This document shows positions 14,541 through 22,250 of a DNA stretch of 33,136 nt, piece after piece. This stretch comes from JAGXLC01 sp964461045 (GTDB lineage: Bacteria; Bacteroidota; Bacteroidia; Bacteroidales; UBA12077): contig CAYWSJ010000038.1 of NCBI GenBank assembly GCA_964461045.1, forward strand, positions 1 through 33,136. The letters run 5' to 3'. The position numbers and the translations under genes were made by a program. Below the pieces are notes generated by a model, which made no database searches, was not told the DNA's origin, and saw only the letters and a program-made list of their open reading frames with translations. Positions within the stretch are counted from its first letter, which is position 1; the number at the start of each line of letters is the position of its first letter.

Positions 14541-17060
14541 TTAAACAACCAACTGTCCGATTTGTTGAACACCAAAACTAATAAGCCAGGCAAGTAAAGT
14601 TGTATATAAGATCGCAAAAAGCGCCCATTTCCAACTTCCTGTTTCTTTCTTTATAGCAGCTACTGCTGCCACACATGGGAAATATAACAAAATGAAGGCT
14701 AAAAAGGCTAAGGCTGTAACATTGGTAAATACTTTTTCACCCTTTCTTTCTCCATATTGAAATTTAGCTTGTTGCAACCGTTGAACTAATTTTTCAGAAT
14801 TATTGCCGGCAGATGTTTCATCCTGGTATAGAACACCCATTGTGCTTACCACAATTTCTTTCGCAGCAACCCCTGAAAGCAGGCTTACACTCATTCTCCA
14901 GTCAAAACCCAGGGGCTTCATAACAGGTGTAATGCCTTTGCCTATTTTACCGATATATGAATTTTCCTGCTGAGCAAAGGCTTTTTCTGCCCGTAACTCC
15001 CGGAGAGTAGAGTCTTTTTTATTTTGTGCCTGTTCAATTTGTTTGATCGATTTTTCAGGAATTTGTGCTAATAGCTGATCGTATTTCTTCTCATTTTGTT
15101 CAATCTTTTGTTCATACTTCTGTTTTATATCTTCATTTTTCGGAAAGTATCCTAAGGCCCAGATGATAACAGAGGCTACCAAAATAACACCACCCATTTT
15201 TTTTACGTATTGGGAGCCTTTACTCCACATGTGTTGTGTTGTGTTTTTTAGAGTGGGCATCCGGTAAGGGGGTAATTCCATAACAAAGGGAACTTCATCT
15301 GTTTTAAACATGGTCTTTTTGAAAATAATAGCTACTAATCCGGCCATTAGAATTCCAAAGATGTAAATTCCAAAGAGAATGGTACCGGAATATTCTTTAA
15401 AAAAGGCCGAAATAATCAGAACATAAACCGGCAATCGGGCACTACACGACATAAAGGGATTAATAAGAATGGTTACAAGTCTGTTGTTCCGGTTTTTGAT
15501 GGTTCTGGTGGACATGATAGCCGGCACGTTACATCCAAATCCCATTAATAAAGGGATAAATGACTGCCCATGTAATCCGACTTTATGCATTATCTTGTCC
15601 ATAATAAAGGCAGCACGAGCCATATAGCCGCTGTCTTCCATTAGTGAAATAAAAAAGAAAAGGATAAGTATGTTGGGGAGGAATATAATTACTCCTCCAA
15701 CGCCGTCAATAATACCATGAATGATAAGATTCTTTAATGCACCCGCGGGCATAACACTTTCAATATAAGTACCTGCTTCGCTTATTAGTGTATCGATCCA
15801 ATTCATAGGATAACTCCCCAGTTTGAAAGTAGCTTCAAACATGATCCACATGAAAAGGAAAAAAATAGGGAATCCAAGGTATTTGTTTGTCAGGAATTTA
15901 TCAATCTTATTCGTCTTTCCCCGGTGTTTACTTTCTAAATTTCCCTTGTAGGTTTCCTTAAGGGCTCCTGCAATAAATCCATATTTAGCATCTGTAATAA
16001 TGGACTCGCTGTCCTCATGCAATTGAGATTCCAGTTTTTCAATCTCTTGCTCTGCTATTTTTTTAATATTTTTATAGTTATCCCAGTTTGAGAGTATGAA
16101 ATCAGCTGCAGAATCTTTTTCCAACAATTTAATAGCGTAGAACCGGGAAGATACTATGTCGGTAAGCCTTGGATTTTTCCAGATTTCATCCTGAATGTTG
16201 CTGATTGAATTTTCAACATTGGTACCATAATTAATATGAATGTGCCGCACAGTAGGATCTTTATCCTCAAACACCTGGATAGCTTTTTTAAACAAATCTT
16301 TTATTCCTGTCCCTTTGGAAGAAACAGTAGGAATAATAGGTATTCCCATCATTTTCCCAAGGGATTCATATTCAAACTGGTCTCCTTTCTTTTTCATTTC
16401 ATCATACATATTTAATGCTATGATGACTTTTATATCCATGTCTATCAGTTGGGTAGTAAGATAAAGATTCCTTTCCAGGTTGGAGGCATCAACCACATTA
16501 ATTACAATATCCGGCATTTCACCCAGTATGTGTTTTCTTACGAAAAGTTCTTCAGGTGAGTAGGCCGATAGAGAATAGGTTCCCGGCAGATCAGTAAGGT
16601 TAAACCTGTAGTCATCCTGTTTGTAGCTGGCCTTTTTAGAATCAATCGTAACCCCCCCATAATTTCCTACATGCTCTCTTGATTTTGAGGCAAAATTAAA
16701 GAGGGTTGTTTTACCTGAGTTGGGATTACCAACAAGGGCTACATTAATTTCTTTTTGCTTTTGGTGGGCAGTTGTTTTTAATTGCTTATCTGTAATTACC
16801 CCGTTGAATTTGTCCGGGTATTCTTTTTTGGCCTCTTTTTTGGTAATAACTTCAATTAAGGAAGCTTCGCTTCTTCTCAGAGAAACTTCAGAACCCATTA
16901 TCCTGTATTGTATTGGATCTCTGAGTGGGGCATTCTTAATAACTGTAACCTGCTTCCCTTTCACAAAGCCCATTTCAAGAATTCTTTTCCTGAACGCTCC
17001 CCTTCCTCTTACCTTGGTAATTATACCTGTTTCATTATTATGGAGTTCTGATAATCTCAT
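14541..17060 (-). CDS. feoB: Ferrous iron transporter FeoA-FeoB fusion
   Basis: An 839-residue inner-membrane Fe(II) importer with FeoA fused in front. Residues 1-75 form the SH3-like FeoA domain (MRLSELHNNETGIITKVRG, ILEMGFVKG). A linker to about 105 leads to the FeoB GTPase: G1 GNPNSGKTT near 111-119, G3 LTDLPGTYS near 155, G4 NMYDE near 212. Residues beyond about 385 hold the membrane pore with two Gate repeats, marked by GFGCNVPAIMSTRTI and LSGVAAKEIVVSTMG, whose cysteine region is typical of FeoB. A lysine/glutamate coiled insertion lies near 650-700. Such fusions are common in Bacteroidota. A promoter fits at 17100-17130; the Cys-rich partner gene follows after 9 nt. Confidence 0.95.
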   Translation of the reverse strand: MRLSELHNNETGIITKVRGRGAFRKRILEMGFVKGKQVTVIKNAPLRDPIQYRIMGSEVSLRRSEASLIEVITKKEAKKEYPDKFNGVITDKQLKTTAHQKQKEINVALVGNPNSGKTTLFNFASKSREHVGNYGGVTIDSKKASYKQDDYRFNLTDLPGTYSLSAYSPEELFVRKHILGEMPDIVINVVDASNLERNLYLTTQLIDMDIKVIIALNMYDEMKKKGDQFEYESLGKMMGIPIIPTVSSKGTGIKDLFKKAIQVFEDKDPTVRHIHINYGTNVENSISNIQDEIWKNPRLTDIVSSRFYAIKLLEKDSAADFILSNWDNYKNIKKIAEQEIEKLESQLHEDSESIITDAKYGFIAGALKETYKGNLESKHRGKTNKIDKFLTNKYLGFPIFFLFMWIMFEATFKLGSYPMNWIDTLISEAGTYIESVMPAGALKNLIIHGIIDGVGGVIIFLPNILILFFFISLMEDSGYMARAAFIMDKIMHKVGLHGQSFIPLLMGFGCNVPAIMSTRTIKNRNNRLVTILINPFMSCSARLPVYVLIISAFFKEYSGTILFGIYIFGILMAGLVAIIFKKTMFKTDEVPFVMELPPYRMPTLKNTTQHMWSKGSQYVKKMGGVILVASVIIWALGYFPKNEDIKQKYEQKIEQNEKKYDQLLAQIPEKSIKQIEQAQNKKDSTLRELRAEKAFAQQENSYIGKIGKGITPVMKPLGFDWRMSVSLLSGVAAKEIVVSTMGVLYQDETSAGNNSEKLVQRLQQAKFQYGERKGEKVFTNVTALAFLAFILLYFPCVAAVAAIKKETGSWKWALFAILYTTLLAWLISFGVQQIGQLVV

Positions 17061-17099
17061 TATATAATTGTCCTAAACACTTATCTGATCAAAAAACTA

Positions 17100-17130
17100 C
17101 AAAATTAGTATTATTTTTCTCTATTTCCAA
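17100..17130 (-). promoter_or_regulatory. Promoter of feoAB
   Basis: On the minus strand TTG (17130-17128), 20 nt, then TAATTTTG (17107-17100). Start of transcription would be near 17094, about 33 nt before the ATG. A short repeat, ATTAGT (17104-17109) and ACTAAT (17130-17135), frames the promoter and could be part of an iron-responsive operator, but I cannot match it to a Fur box. Confidence 0.6.
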
Positions 17131-17214
17131 CTAATACAAGGGATACAAAAGAATTGTTCAGATGTTTAAAAGCAAACTTTTTAGCTTATTAAAGGGATAA
17201 TTTTGATATGTGCA

Positions 17215-17242
17215 TAAAAAAAGCCGGTTTTGCAACCGGCTT
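17215..17242 (-). terminator. Terminator of the DUF3276 gene
   Basis: AAGCCGGTT (17221-17229) and AACCGGCTT (17234-17242) form a 9-bp stem with a TTGC loop. On the minus strand it is followed by a T run (17222-17215). It lies 11 nt past the stop codon at 17254. Confidence 0.9.
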
Positions 17243-17253
17243 TGGAGATTAAA

Positions 17254-17667
17254 TTATTCTTTTGGTTCTTCCAGGTCTTCAAAATCTACATTGGAGGTGT
17301 ATTCTTTTACTTCCTGTGGTTTCTCCTCCTGTGTTGTTTGTGCTTCAACAGAGCTTGTTTCTTCAGAAACTTCTTCTTGTTGTCGCATAGGATTTTCAGT
17401 CTTGATAAAGTTAATCACTTCTTCCAGACTCTCAGTGAACTTGTCAAAATCTTCCTTGTATAAAAAGACTTTGTGCTTTTCAAAAAATCTTTTCCCATTG
17501 CGTTTGAAACGCTTCTTACTCTCCGTAATGGTTAAGTAGTAGTCATTTTTCCTCGTTGCTTTAACATCCAGGAAATAAGTCCTTTTTCCAGCTCTGATTA
17601 CTTTTGAGAAAATAATGTCTCTTCCATTTTTCCCTTTTTCTTCATTGTTTTCGTATCCGTCCATCAT
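17254..17667 (-). CDS. DUF3276 (PUR-like) nucleic-acid-binding protein
   Basis: A 137-residue protein whose middle part (about 18-90) is the PUR-like DUF3276 domain: IFSKVIRAGKRTYFLDVKA, then NDYYLTITESKKRF, then KVFLYKEDFDKFTESLEEVI. PUR repeats bind single-stranded DNA or RNA; the bacterial members are small homodimers found in Bacteroidota and spirochaetes. The C-terminal third (about 95-137) is acidic and low-complexity, rich in Glu, Thr, Val and Pro, and likely disordered. The exact cellular role is unknown. Two ATGs sit in tandem at the start (17667 and 17664) and either is possible. It is monocistronic, with its own promoter and terminator. Confidence 0.85.
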   Translation of the reverse strand: MMDGYENNEEKGKNGRDIIFSKVIRAGKRTYFLDVKATRKNDYYLTITESKKRFKRNGKRFFEKHKVFLYKEDFDKFTESLEEVINFIKTENPMRQQEEVSEETSSVEAQTTQEEKPQEVKEYTSNVDFEDLEEPKE

Positions 17668-17699
17668 TAATAACTTTTTATAGTTTCACTTTACATTTT

Positions 17700-17734
17700 C
17701 AAAAGTAAAAAATTATTGATTGAATAATTCACAA
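17700..17734 (-). promoter_or_regulatory. Candidate promoter of the DUF3276 gene
   Basis: On the minus strand TTG (17734-17732), 24 nt, then TACTTTTG (17707-17700). Spacing is a little long. A 7-bp inverted repeat fills the spacer (17711-17717 and 17723-17729), a position suited to an operator. Leader about 27-30 nt. Confidence 0.4.
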
Positions 17735-17870
17735 AATTATCTTTTTTCATTAAAAATATTACATTTTTCATACCAAAAAAGTTATTCTTAATAAAATGAC
17801 CTAAGTTAATTGTCTTATAAACTTCTATGTTTAAATTTCAACTTGCCTTAACAAAATAACCTTGGATAAC

Positions 17871-17892
17871 CCCGCCCTAAAGATAGGACGGG
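17871..17892. repeat. GC-rich stem-loop repeat, copy 2
   Basis: CCCGCCCTA (17871-17879) pairs with TAGGACGGG (17884-17892) with one C-A mismatch and loop AAGA. It shares CCCGCCCTAAAG and GGACGGG with copy 1 at 3997-4016 (opposite orientation), differing by a three-base insertion in the loop region. Confidence 0.7.
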
Positions 17893-18057
17893 TTAGTGAA
17901 ATGCCATCTTTAAAATTTGATAAAGTATAATTTTTAAATAAAATCTAAACAGTTTATAAAAATTAAAATTATAAAAACTTCAGGCAAAGTTATCTTTCCA
18001 TTTATTTTTTCATTTATTTTGCAGGATATTCTATTATAAAAAATAAGGATTAATTTG

Positions 18058-19008
18058 ATGATTACCAGAAGACTTCTTAGAATTAAAATTTTACAGGTTA
18101 TTTTCGCATATCGGTTTTCAGAAGGGAAAGATCTTGCTGCTGCTGAAAAAGATTTGTTTTATAGTATCAATCGTTTTTATGATTTGTACCACAAAATGAT
18201 TGCATTTTGCGTAGAGTTGCGGAATTTCGCAGAAGAAAAAATTGAAACAGCCAAAACAAAAAAGATCCCAACCTATGAAGATTTAAATCCTAACACCAAA
18301 TTTATAGACAATCAATTTGTTAAGATCCTTGAAGAAAATGAAGCTTTATTCCGTTATATTCAGAACAATAAGCTGGGATGGAAAAATCAGAGAGAATTAG
18401 TTAAAGATTTTTATCAAAAGATGATTGAGAGTTCTGTTTATAAGGATTACATAGAATCTAACGGACAATCTTTTGAGGATGACAAGCTTTTCGTAACTCG
18501 TATTTATTCAGACTTATTGCCTGATTTTGAGCCTCTTTATCAGCAACTGGAAGAGCTTAGCATATACTGGAATGATGAAGTAGAGTTGGTTATAAGCTTA
18601 ATCATCAAATCTTTTAAAAAAATTAACAATAAAGATGATATTCCGGAATTGATTCAGCCTGTTTTCAGAAAAGATGAGGATAAGGAATATGCAAAAAAAT
18701 TATTGAGAAAAACATTGTTGAATTTTGACCAATACGATGAGTTAATTAAGGAAAATTCTAAAAATTGGGATTTTGAGCGAATTGCTTTTATGGATATGGT
18801 TATTATGAAAATGGCTATTAATGAGTTGTTGGAATTTCCCTCTATTCCGACCCGTGTGACACTGGATGAATATATTGAGATTGCAAAGTATTATAGTACA
18901 GAAAAAAGCAATGTTTTTATTAATGGTATTCTTGATAAAATTGTCAGTCATCTTAAGGAAGAAAATAAAATTAATAAGCAGGGAAGAGGTTTAATTGGAG
19001 AGCAATAA
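18058..19008 (+). CDS. nusB: Transcription antitermination protein NusB, long form
   Basis: A 316-residue protein. The C-terminal part (about 200-302) is the NusB RNA-binding fold: KLLRKTLLNFDQYDELI, NWDFERIAFMDMVIMKMAINELL, and PTRVTLDEYIEIAKYYST..NVFINGILDKIV, with the family's last helices well kept. The first ~190 residues are an extra, mostly helical region typical of Bacteroidota NusB; E. coli NusB has only about 139 residues. NusB with NusE binds boxA in rRNA leaders and promotes antitermination. The ATG at 18058 (MITRRLLRIKILQ) is chosen over the TTG at 18055. It heads a rightward set running to the TerB/DnaJ gene. Confidence 0.93.
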   Translation: MITRRLLRIKILQVIFAYRFSEGKDLAAAEKDLFYSINRFYDLYHKMIAFCVELRNFAEEKIETAKTKKIPTYEDLNPNTKFIDNQFVKILEENEALFRYIQNNKLGWKNQRELVKDFYQKMIESSVYKDYIESNGQSFEDDKLFVTRIYSDLLPDFEPLYQQLEELSIYWNDEVELVISLIIKSFKKINNKDDIPELIQPVFRKDEDKEYAKKLLRKTLLNFDQYDELIKENSKNWDFERIAFMDMVIMKMAINELLEFPSIPTRVTLDEYIEIAKYYSTEKSNVFINGILDKIVSHLKEENKINKQGRGLIGEQ

Positions 19009-19015
19009 GAAAACG

Positions 19016-19047
19016 TTCTTTAATTTAATATAATTTCTTTAATTTTG
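19016..19047 (+). promoter_or_regulatory. Internal promoter before the DUF1573 lipoprotein gene
   Basis: TAATTTTG (19040-19047) is a perfect TAnnTTTG; the -33 partner is a TTC at 19016-19018 with 21-nt spacing. The start of transcription would be about 19053, only some four bases before the ATG at 19057. A TTG inside the -7 element is in frame with the gene and can be mistaken for a start codon. Confidence 0.45.
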
Positions 19048-19056
19048 CCTTCGATT

Positions 19057-19476
19057 ATGCTATATAAAAACTTAATAATTGGCTTTTTACTATTTTTTTG
19101 GGTTGCAGGATGTTCAAATGGCAAGAACAAGACGGATGCATCTGAAGAATCAGAAAAAGGGATACCCAAAATAGAATTTGAAAGGCATTATTATGATTTT
19201 GGTACTATTAAGCAAGGTGAAAAGGTTTCTTACACATTTGAATTTAAGAATACAGGTAATGGCAAATTAATTATAAAAGATGCTTATGCAGCTTGCGGAT
19301 GCACAGTACCTAAATATAAAAAGGAACCTATAGAACCCGGAGAAGAAGGTTTTGTAGAAGTTATTTTTGATAGCAGCGGAAGAAGGGGAAACCAGTACAA
19401 ATCTGTGAAGATAATGGCAAATACGCCTTTAAAAGAAAAAACATTAACAATCAAAGCAAAAGTGATTATAAATTAA
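19057..19476 (+). CDS. DUF1573 lipoprotein
   Basis: A 139-residue lipoprotein with signal MLYKNLIIGFLLFFWVAGC and lipidated cysteine C19 (lipobox VAGC). After a short Lys/Asp/Glu-rich spacer, the rest is a DUF1573 Ig-like beta domain with its signature: HYYDFGTIKQGEKVSYTFEF, NTGNGKLII, and AACGCTVPKY with the paired Cys-Gly-Cys. The domain is a widespread Bacteroidota envelope module of unknown function, related in fold to ASPM/SPD-2/Hydin-type beta sandwiches. It stands 48 nt after nusB and 15 nt before yajC. An in-frame TTG at 19045 is rejected because it belongs to a promoter -7 element and would spoil the signal peptide. Confidence 0.9.
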   Translation: MLYKNLIIGFLLFFWVAGCSNGKNKTDASEESEKGIPKIEFERHYYDFGTIKQGEKVSYTFEFKNTGNGKLIIKDAYAACGCTVPKYKKEPIEPGEEGFVEVIFDSSGRRGNQYKSVKIMANTPLKEKTLTIKAKVIIN

Positions 19477-19491
19477 ATAAAGAAGAGAACT

Positions 19492-19812
19492 ATGAATGAA
19501 ATGTTTCAAATTATTTTAATGCAACCCCAGGAAGGTCAAAGTCCATTAGTTTCTTTATGGCCTTTACTTTTAATTATTGTGGTTTTTTACCTGTTTATGA
19601 TCAGGCCACAAGTAAAACGCCAGAAAGAACTTAGAAAATACCGTGAAAATCTGCAAAAAGGCGATAAAATCGTTACAACAGGTGGTATTTATGGAAAAAT
19701 AGTGGGTGTGCAGGAAAGATCCGTGATCGTTGAAGTTGAGGATCAAAGTCAGCTGAAAATTGATAAGAACGCTATTGTTCAAAACCCACAGCAACTTGGA
19801 GATAAAAAATAA
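19492..19812 (+). CDS. yajC: Preprotein translocase subunit YajC
   Basis: A 106-residue inner-membrane protein with one N-terminal membrane helix (about 21-38, LWPLLLIIVVFYLFMIRP) followed by the cytosolic YajC domain: RPQVKRQKELRKYRENLQKGDKIV, TTGGIYGKIVGV, and VIVEVEDQSQLKIDKNAI. YajC associates with SecDF in the Sec holotranslocon. The length is normal. It lies between DUF1573 (15 nt) and the YbbR-like gene (78 nt), with a strong hairpin in the latter gap. Confidence 0.95.
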   Translation: MNEMFQIILMQPQEGQSPLVSLWPLLLIIVVFYLFMIRPQVKRQKELRKYRENLQKGDKIVTTGGIYGKIVGVQERSVIVEVEDQSQLKIDKNAIVQNPQQLGDKK

Positions 19813-19824
19813 TTTTAGTTTTCC

Positions 19825-19862
19825 GGAGAAACGAATATTATAAATCATTCATTCGTTTCTCC
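19825..19862. repeat. 12-bp perfect inverted repeat between yajC and the ybbR-like gene
   Basis: GGAGAAACGAAT (19825-19836) and ATTCGTTTCTCC (19851-19862) can form a hairpin with a 14-nt loop. No T run follows, so it is not a standard terminator. It could be an mRNA stability or partial-termination element in the operon. Confidence 0.75.
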
Positions 19863-19890
19863 AGGGATTTAATTAATAATTTTTTCTTCT

Positions 19891-20907
19891 GTGGAAACAG
19901 AAAAAGGGAAAAATATTCTTCATCTTTTTTTTGCTAGAGTAAAGAAAATGTTCTATAGCAAACGGATAGGGGTTTTTCTCTTTTTTCTTATTATATCGTC
20001 GATCCTTTGGCTTCTTAATGAGTTAGATAATCAATATACTGCAAGAATTTCCTATCCGATTAGCTACACAAATTTTCCTGATCAGAAAGTACATGTAGGA
20101 GAGTTGCCCTCTAAGTTAAATTTGAAAATTAAAGGAAAAGGATTTAAAATACTGGAATATAAAATAAGCAACAATTTAAATCCAGTTGAATTGAGTGTTG
20201 GGGCATACAATTTATATCATTCTGAAGAGAACAAACAATCAGTTAAATTTTATATTCTGACAAGTACAACTCAAAATAGAATTTCTCAGCAGTTGAGCTC
20301 TGAAGTGGAAATTTTGGATATATCGCCTGACACATTGTTTTTTGAATTTGCAGAGCGAATACAAAAAAAGGTTCCTGTAAATCCAAACATTAAATACACT
20401 CTGGAAGAACAATTGATGCTTAAAGAAGATGTTCAGCTTGAACCGGACAGCGTTGTGATTTCAGGACCAAGTTCTGTTCTTGATACAGTTAGAGAGGTAA
20501 CTACAAAGTATTATGAATTTCTTCAATTGAATAAAGATATAAGTGAAGAAATACCACTTAAGAAGGTTCATGAACAGGTTGAGATTACACCTGGCATGGT
20601 AACTCTTAATTTAAGGGTTGAGCAGTTTAATGAGGGAGAACTAACCATTGATATTAGAATTGTTAATAAACCTGATAGTGTCATGTTAAGATTATTCCCA
20701 AATAATGTACGAATCAATTACCTGGTTGGCTTTAGTAATTATGAAAGTGTGATCGAGGAATTGTTTGAAGCAACTGTTGATTACCAGGATATTGAAGAAG
20801 GCAATAAAGAAAAGCTGGAAGTGGAAATTACAAAATACCCGGATTATCTAAAATCTTTTTCTTATCACCCCAAAGAAGTAGATTACATAATAGAAAAGAA
20901 TGATTAA
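19891..20907 (+). CDS. YbbR-like (CdaR family) membrane-anchored protein
   Basis: A 338-residue protein with one membrane helix (about 28-44, VFLFFLIISSILWLLNEL) and an extracytoplasmic region built of beta-rich YbbR-like repeats. Two are easily seen: one near 50-130 (ISYPISYTNFPDQ, LNLKIKGKGFKIL), one near 145-240 (KKVPVNPNIKYTLEEQ, PDSVVISGPSSVLDTV). In Firmicutes the CdaR protein of this family regulates the diadenylate cyclase CdaA; a similar role here is inference. The start is a GTG at 19891; an ATG at 19948 is possible and would begin right before the membrane helix. The end overlaps coaE by 8 nt. Confidence 0.88.
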   Translation: METEKGKNILHLFFARVKKMFYSKRIGVFLFFLIISSILWLLNELDNQYTARISYPISYTNFPDQKVHVGELPSKLNLKIKGKGFKILEYKISNNLNPVELSVGAYNLYHSEENKQSVKFYILTSTTQNRISQQLSSEVEILDISPDTLFFEFAERIQKKVPVNPNIKYTLEEQLMLKEDVQLEPDSVVISGPSSVLDTVREVTTKYYEFLQLNKDISEEIPLKKVHEQVEITPGMVTLNLRVEQFNEGELTIDIRIVNKPDSVMLRLFPNNVRINYLVGFSNYESVIEELFEATVDYQDIEEGNKEKLEVEITKYPDYLKSFSYHPKEVDYIIEKND

Positions 20908-21496
20908 AGTTGGTATTACAGGAGGCATTGGTAGCGGAAAAACTATGGTTTGCAGAATTTTCCAGGAATTAGGTATTCCTGTATTTTATGCAGATGATGA
21001 AGCAAAAAAGATTTTAGATAAAGATACAGATGTAAAAAAAGAGCTAAAAAGATTGTTTGGCGAAGATATTTATACAAAAACCGGAATTAATAAAACAAGA
21101 TTAGCCTCTATAATTTTTAACGATAGTGCAACGTTAAAACAAGTTAATGAGATAATACATCCGAAAGTTAGAGAATATTTTAATAAATGGAGTCAGGAAC
21201 ATTCTGATTTTCCATACATAATCGAAGAAGCTGCAATTTTATTTGAGAGTGGTGCTTTTAAAGATATGGACATAAATATTATAGTATCCGCTCCTGAAGA
21301 ACTTAAAATACAAAGAATAATGGAGCGTGATAAGATAGACAGGCAAAGTGTAGTTGACAGAATGAAGAATCAAATGGGAGAGAGGGAAAAAATGAAAATG
21401 GCTGATTTAGTCATTGTAAATGATGGCAACCAAATGATAATTCCACAGATATTAGAGATTCACAAAAAATTAAAAAGAAAAAGCACAAATGGGTAA
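20900..21496 (+). CDS. coaE: Dephospho-CoA kinase
   Basis: A 198-residue P-loop kinase that phosphorylates dephospho-CoA on the 3'-hydroxyl, the last step of coenzyme A synthesis. Walker A is GGIGSGKT at 8-15. Other family marks are VFYADDEAKKIL, the IIHPKVREYF segment near 89-98, EEAAILFESGAF near 111-122 and the lid arginines in RIMERDKIDRQSV. Length is typical. It overlaps the ybbR-like gene by 8 nt and the next gene by 8 nt, so translation is probably coupled through this part of the operon. Confidence 0.95.
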   Translation: MIKVGITGGIGSGKTMVCRIFQELGIPVFYADDEAKKILDKDTDVKKELKRLFGEDIYTKTGINKTRLASIIFNDSATLKQVNEIIHPKVREYFNKWSQEHSDFPYIIEEAAILFESGAFKDMDINIIVSAPEELKIQRIMERDKIDRQSVVDRMKNQMGEREKMKMADLVIVNDGNQMIIPQILEIHKKLKRKSTNG

Positions 21497-22208
21497 ATTT
21501 ACAAAATGGATCGCAGGAGGATTAGGCTGGGCGTTTTTAGGCCCTATTGGAGGAATTCTCGGTTTTGTTCTGGGTTCAATGCTGGAGCAGGGCGAAAGCA
21601 AAAGCAGATCGGGATATTCTATGACCACCACCGGTGGTTTTGCCATGACTTTGCTGGTGCTTGTGGCTGCAGTGATGAAAGCCGATGAAAAGATCTTGAG
21701 ATCTGAACTTAATTATGTAAAGCAATACTTTGTTAAAAATTTTGGTGAAGAATCTGCTGCAGAGGCTATCAAGATGCTAAGAGACATTTTGAAACAAAAT
21801 ATTCCGGTCAGGGAGGTTACTCAGCAAATAAAGAGTAATCTGGATTATTCTTCTCGTTTGCAATTATTACATTTTCTTTATGGTGTGGCCAATGCCGACG
21901 GATCAATTCATAAGAACGAACTGAATCTAATCCAGCAGATTGCCACCCAGATGGGAATATCAATGAAAGACAGGGATTCCATTCAGTCTATGTTTATCCA
22001 GTCTACCCACTGGGCTTATAAAGTATTGGGGATTGATTCCTCTGCCGGTGATGAAGAAGTAAAAAAGGCATACAGGAAAATGGCGAATAAGTATCATCCT
22101 GACAAGGTGAGTTATTTAGGAGAAGATTTTCAAAAAGTAGCCAATCAAAAATTTCAGAAAGTCAACGAAGCTTATGAAGCTATAAAAAAGGAGCGAAATT
22201 TGAGTTAA
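21489..22208 (+). CDS. TerB and DnaJ domain protein (DjlA-like)
   Basis: A 239-residue protein with three parts. A glycine-rich hydrophobic N-terminus (about 8-32, GGLGWAFLGPIGGILGFVLG) looks like a membrane or glycine-zipper segment. A TerB-like helical domain follows (about 48-165), and a C-terminal J domain (about 172-237) carries the essential HPD motif in KYHPDKV. This is the domain order of DjlA, a membrane-associated co-chaperone that stimulates DnaK. The start overlaps coaE by 8 nt. The upstream hydrophobic stretch could sit in the membrane with the J domain in the cytosol. Specific client unknown. Confidence 0.9.
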   Translation: MGKFTKWIAGGLGWAFLGPIGGILGFVLGSMLEQGESKSRSGYSMTTTGGFAMTLLVLVAAVMKADEKILRSELNYVKQYFVKNFGEESAAEAIKMLRDILKQNIPVREVTQQIKSNLDYSSRLQLLHFLYGVANADGSIHKNELNLIQQIATQMGISMKDRDSIQSMFIQSTHWAYKVLGIDSSAGDEEVKKAYRKMANKYHPDKVSYLGEDFQKVANQKFQKVNEAYEAIKKERNLS

Positions 22209-22232
22209 TAGTCATGTTTAATTCTATATTTG
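22200..22232 (+). promoter_or_regulatory. Promoter of the DUF5606 gene
   Basis: TTG (22200-22202), 22 nt, then TATATTTG (22225-22232). Transcription would start near 22238, about 13 nt before the ATG at 22251. Confidence 0.6.
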
Positions 22233-22250
22233 CAGAAAAAAACAAATATT

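Larger units (their letters stand above)
17668..18057. other. 390-bp divergent intergenic region
   Basis: Between the leftward DUF3276 gene and the rightward nusB. It holds a leftward promoter candidate (17700-17734), a 7-bp inverted repeat AATTATT/AATAATT at 17711-17729 inside that promoter, and copy 2 of the GC-rich repeat (17871-17892). The rest is very AT-rich. No RNA gene or small reading frame is convincing. Confidence 0.65.

Noticed and set aside
4173..20907. A dedicated cyclic di-AMP gene cluster
   Set aside because: The PgpH-type and YbbR-like genes are about 14 kb apart in unrelated operons and no diadenylate cyclase is present, so only a loose functional link can be stated.
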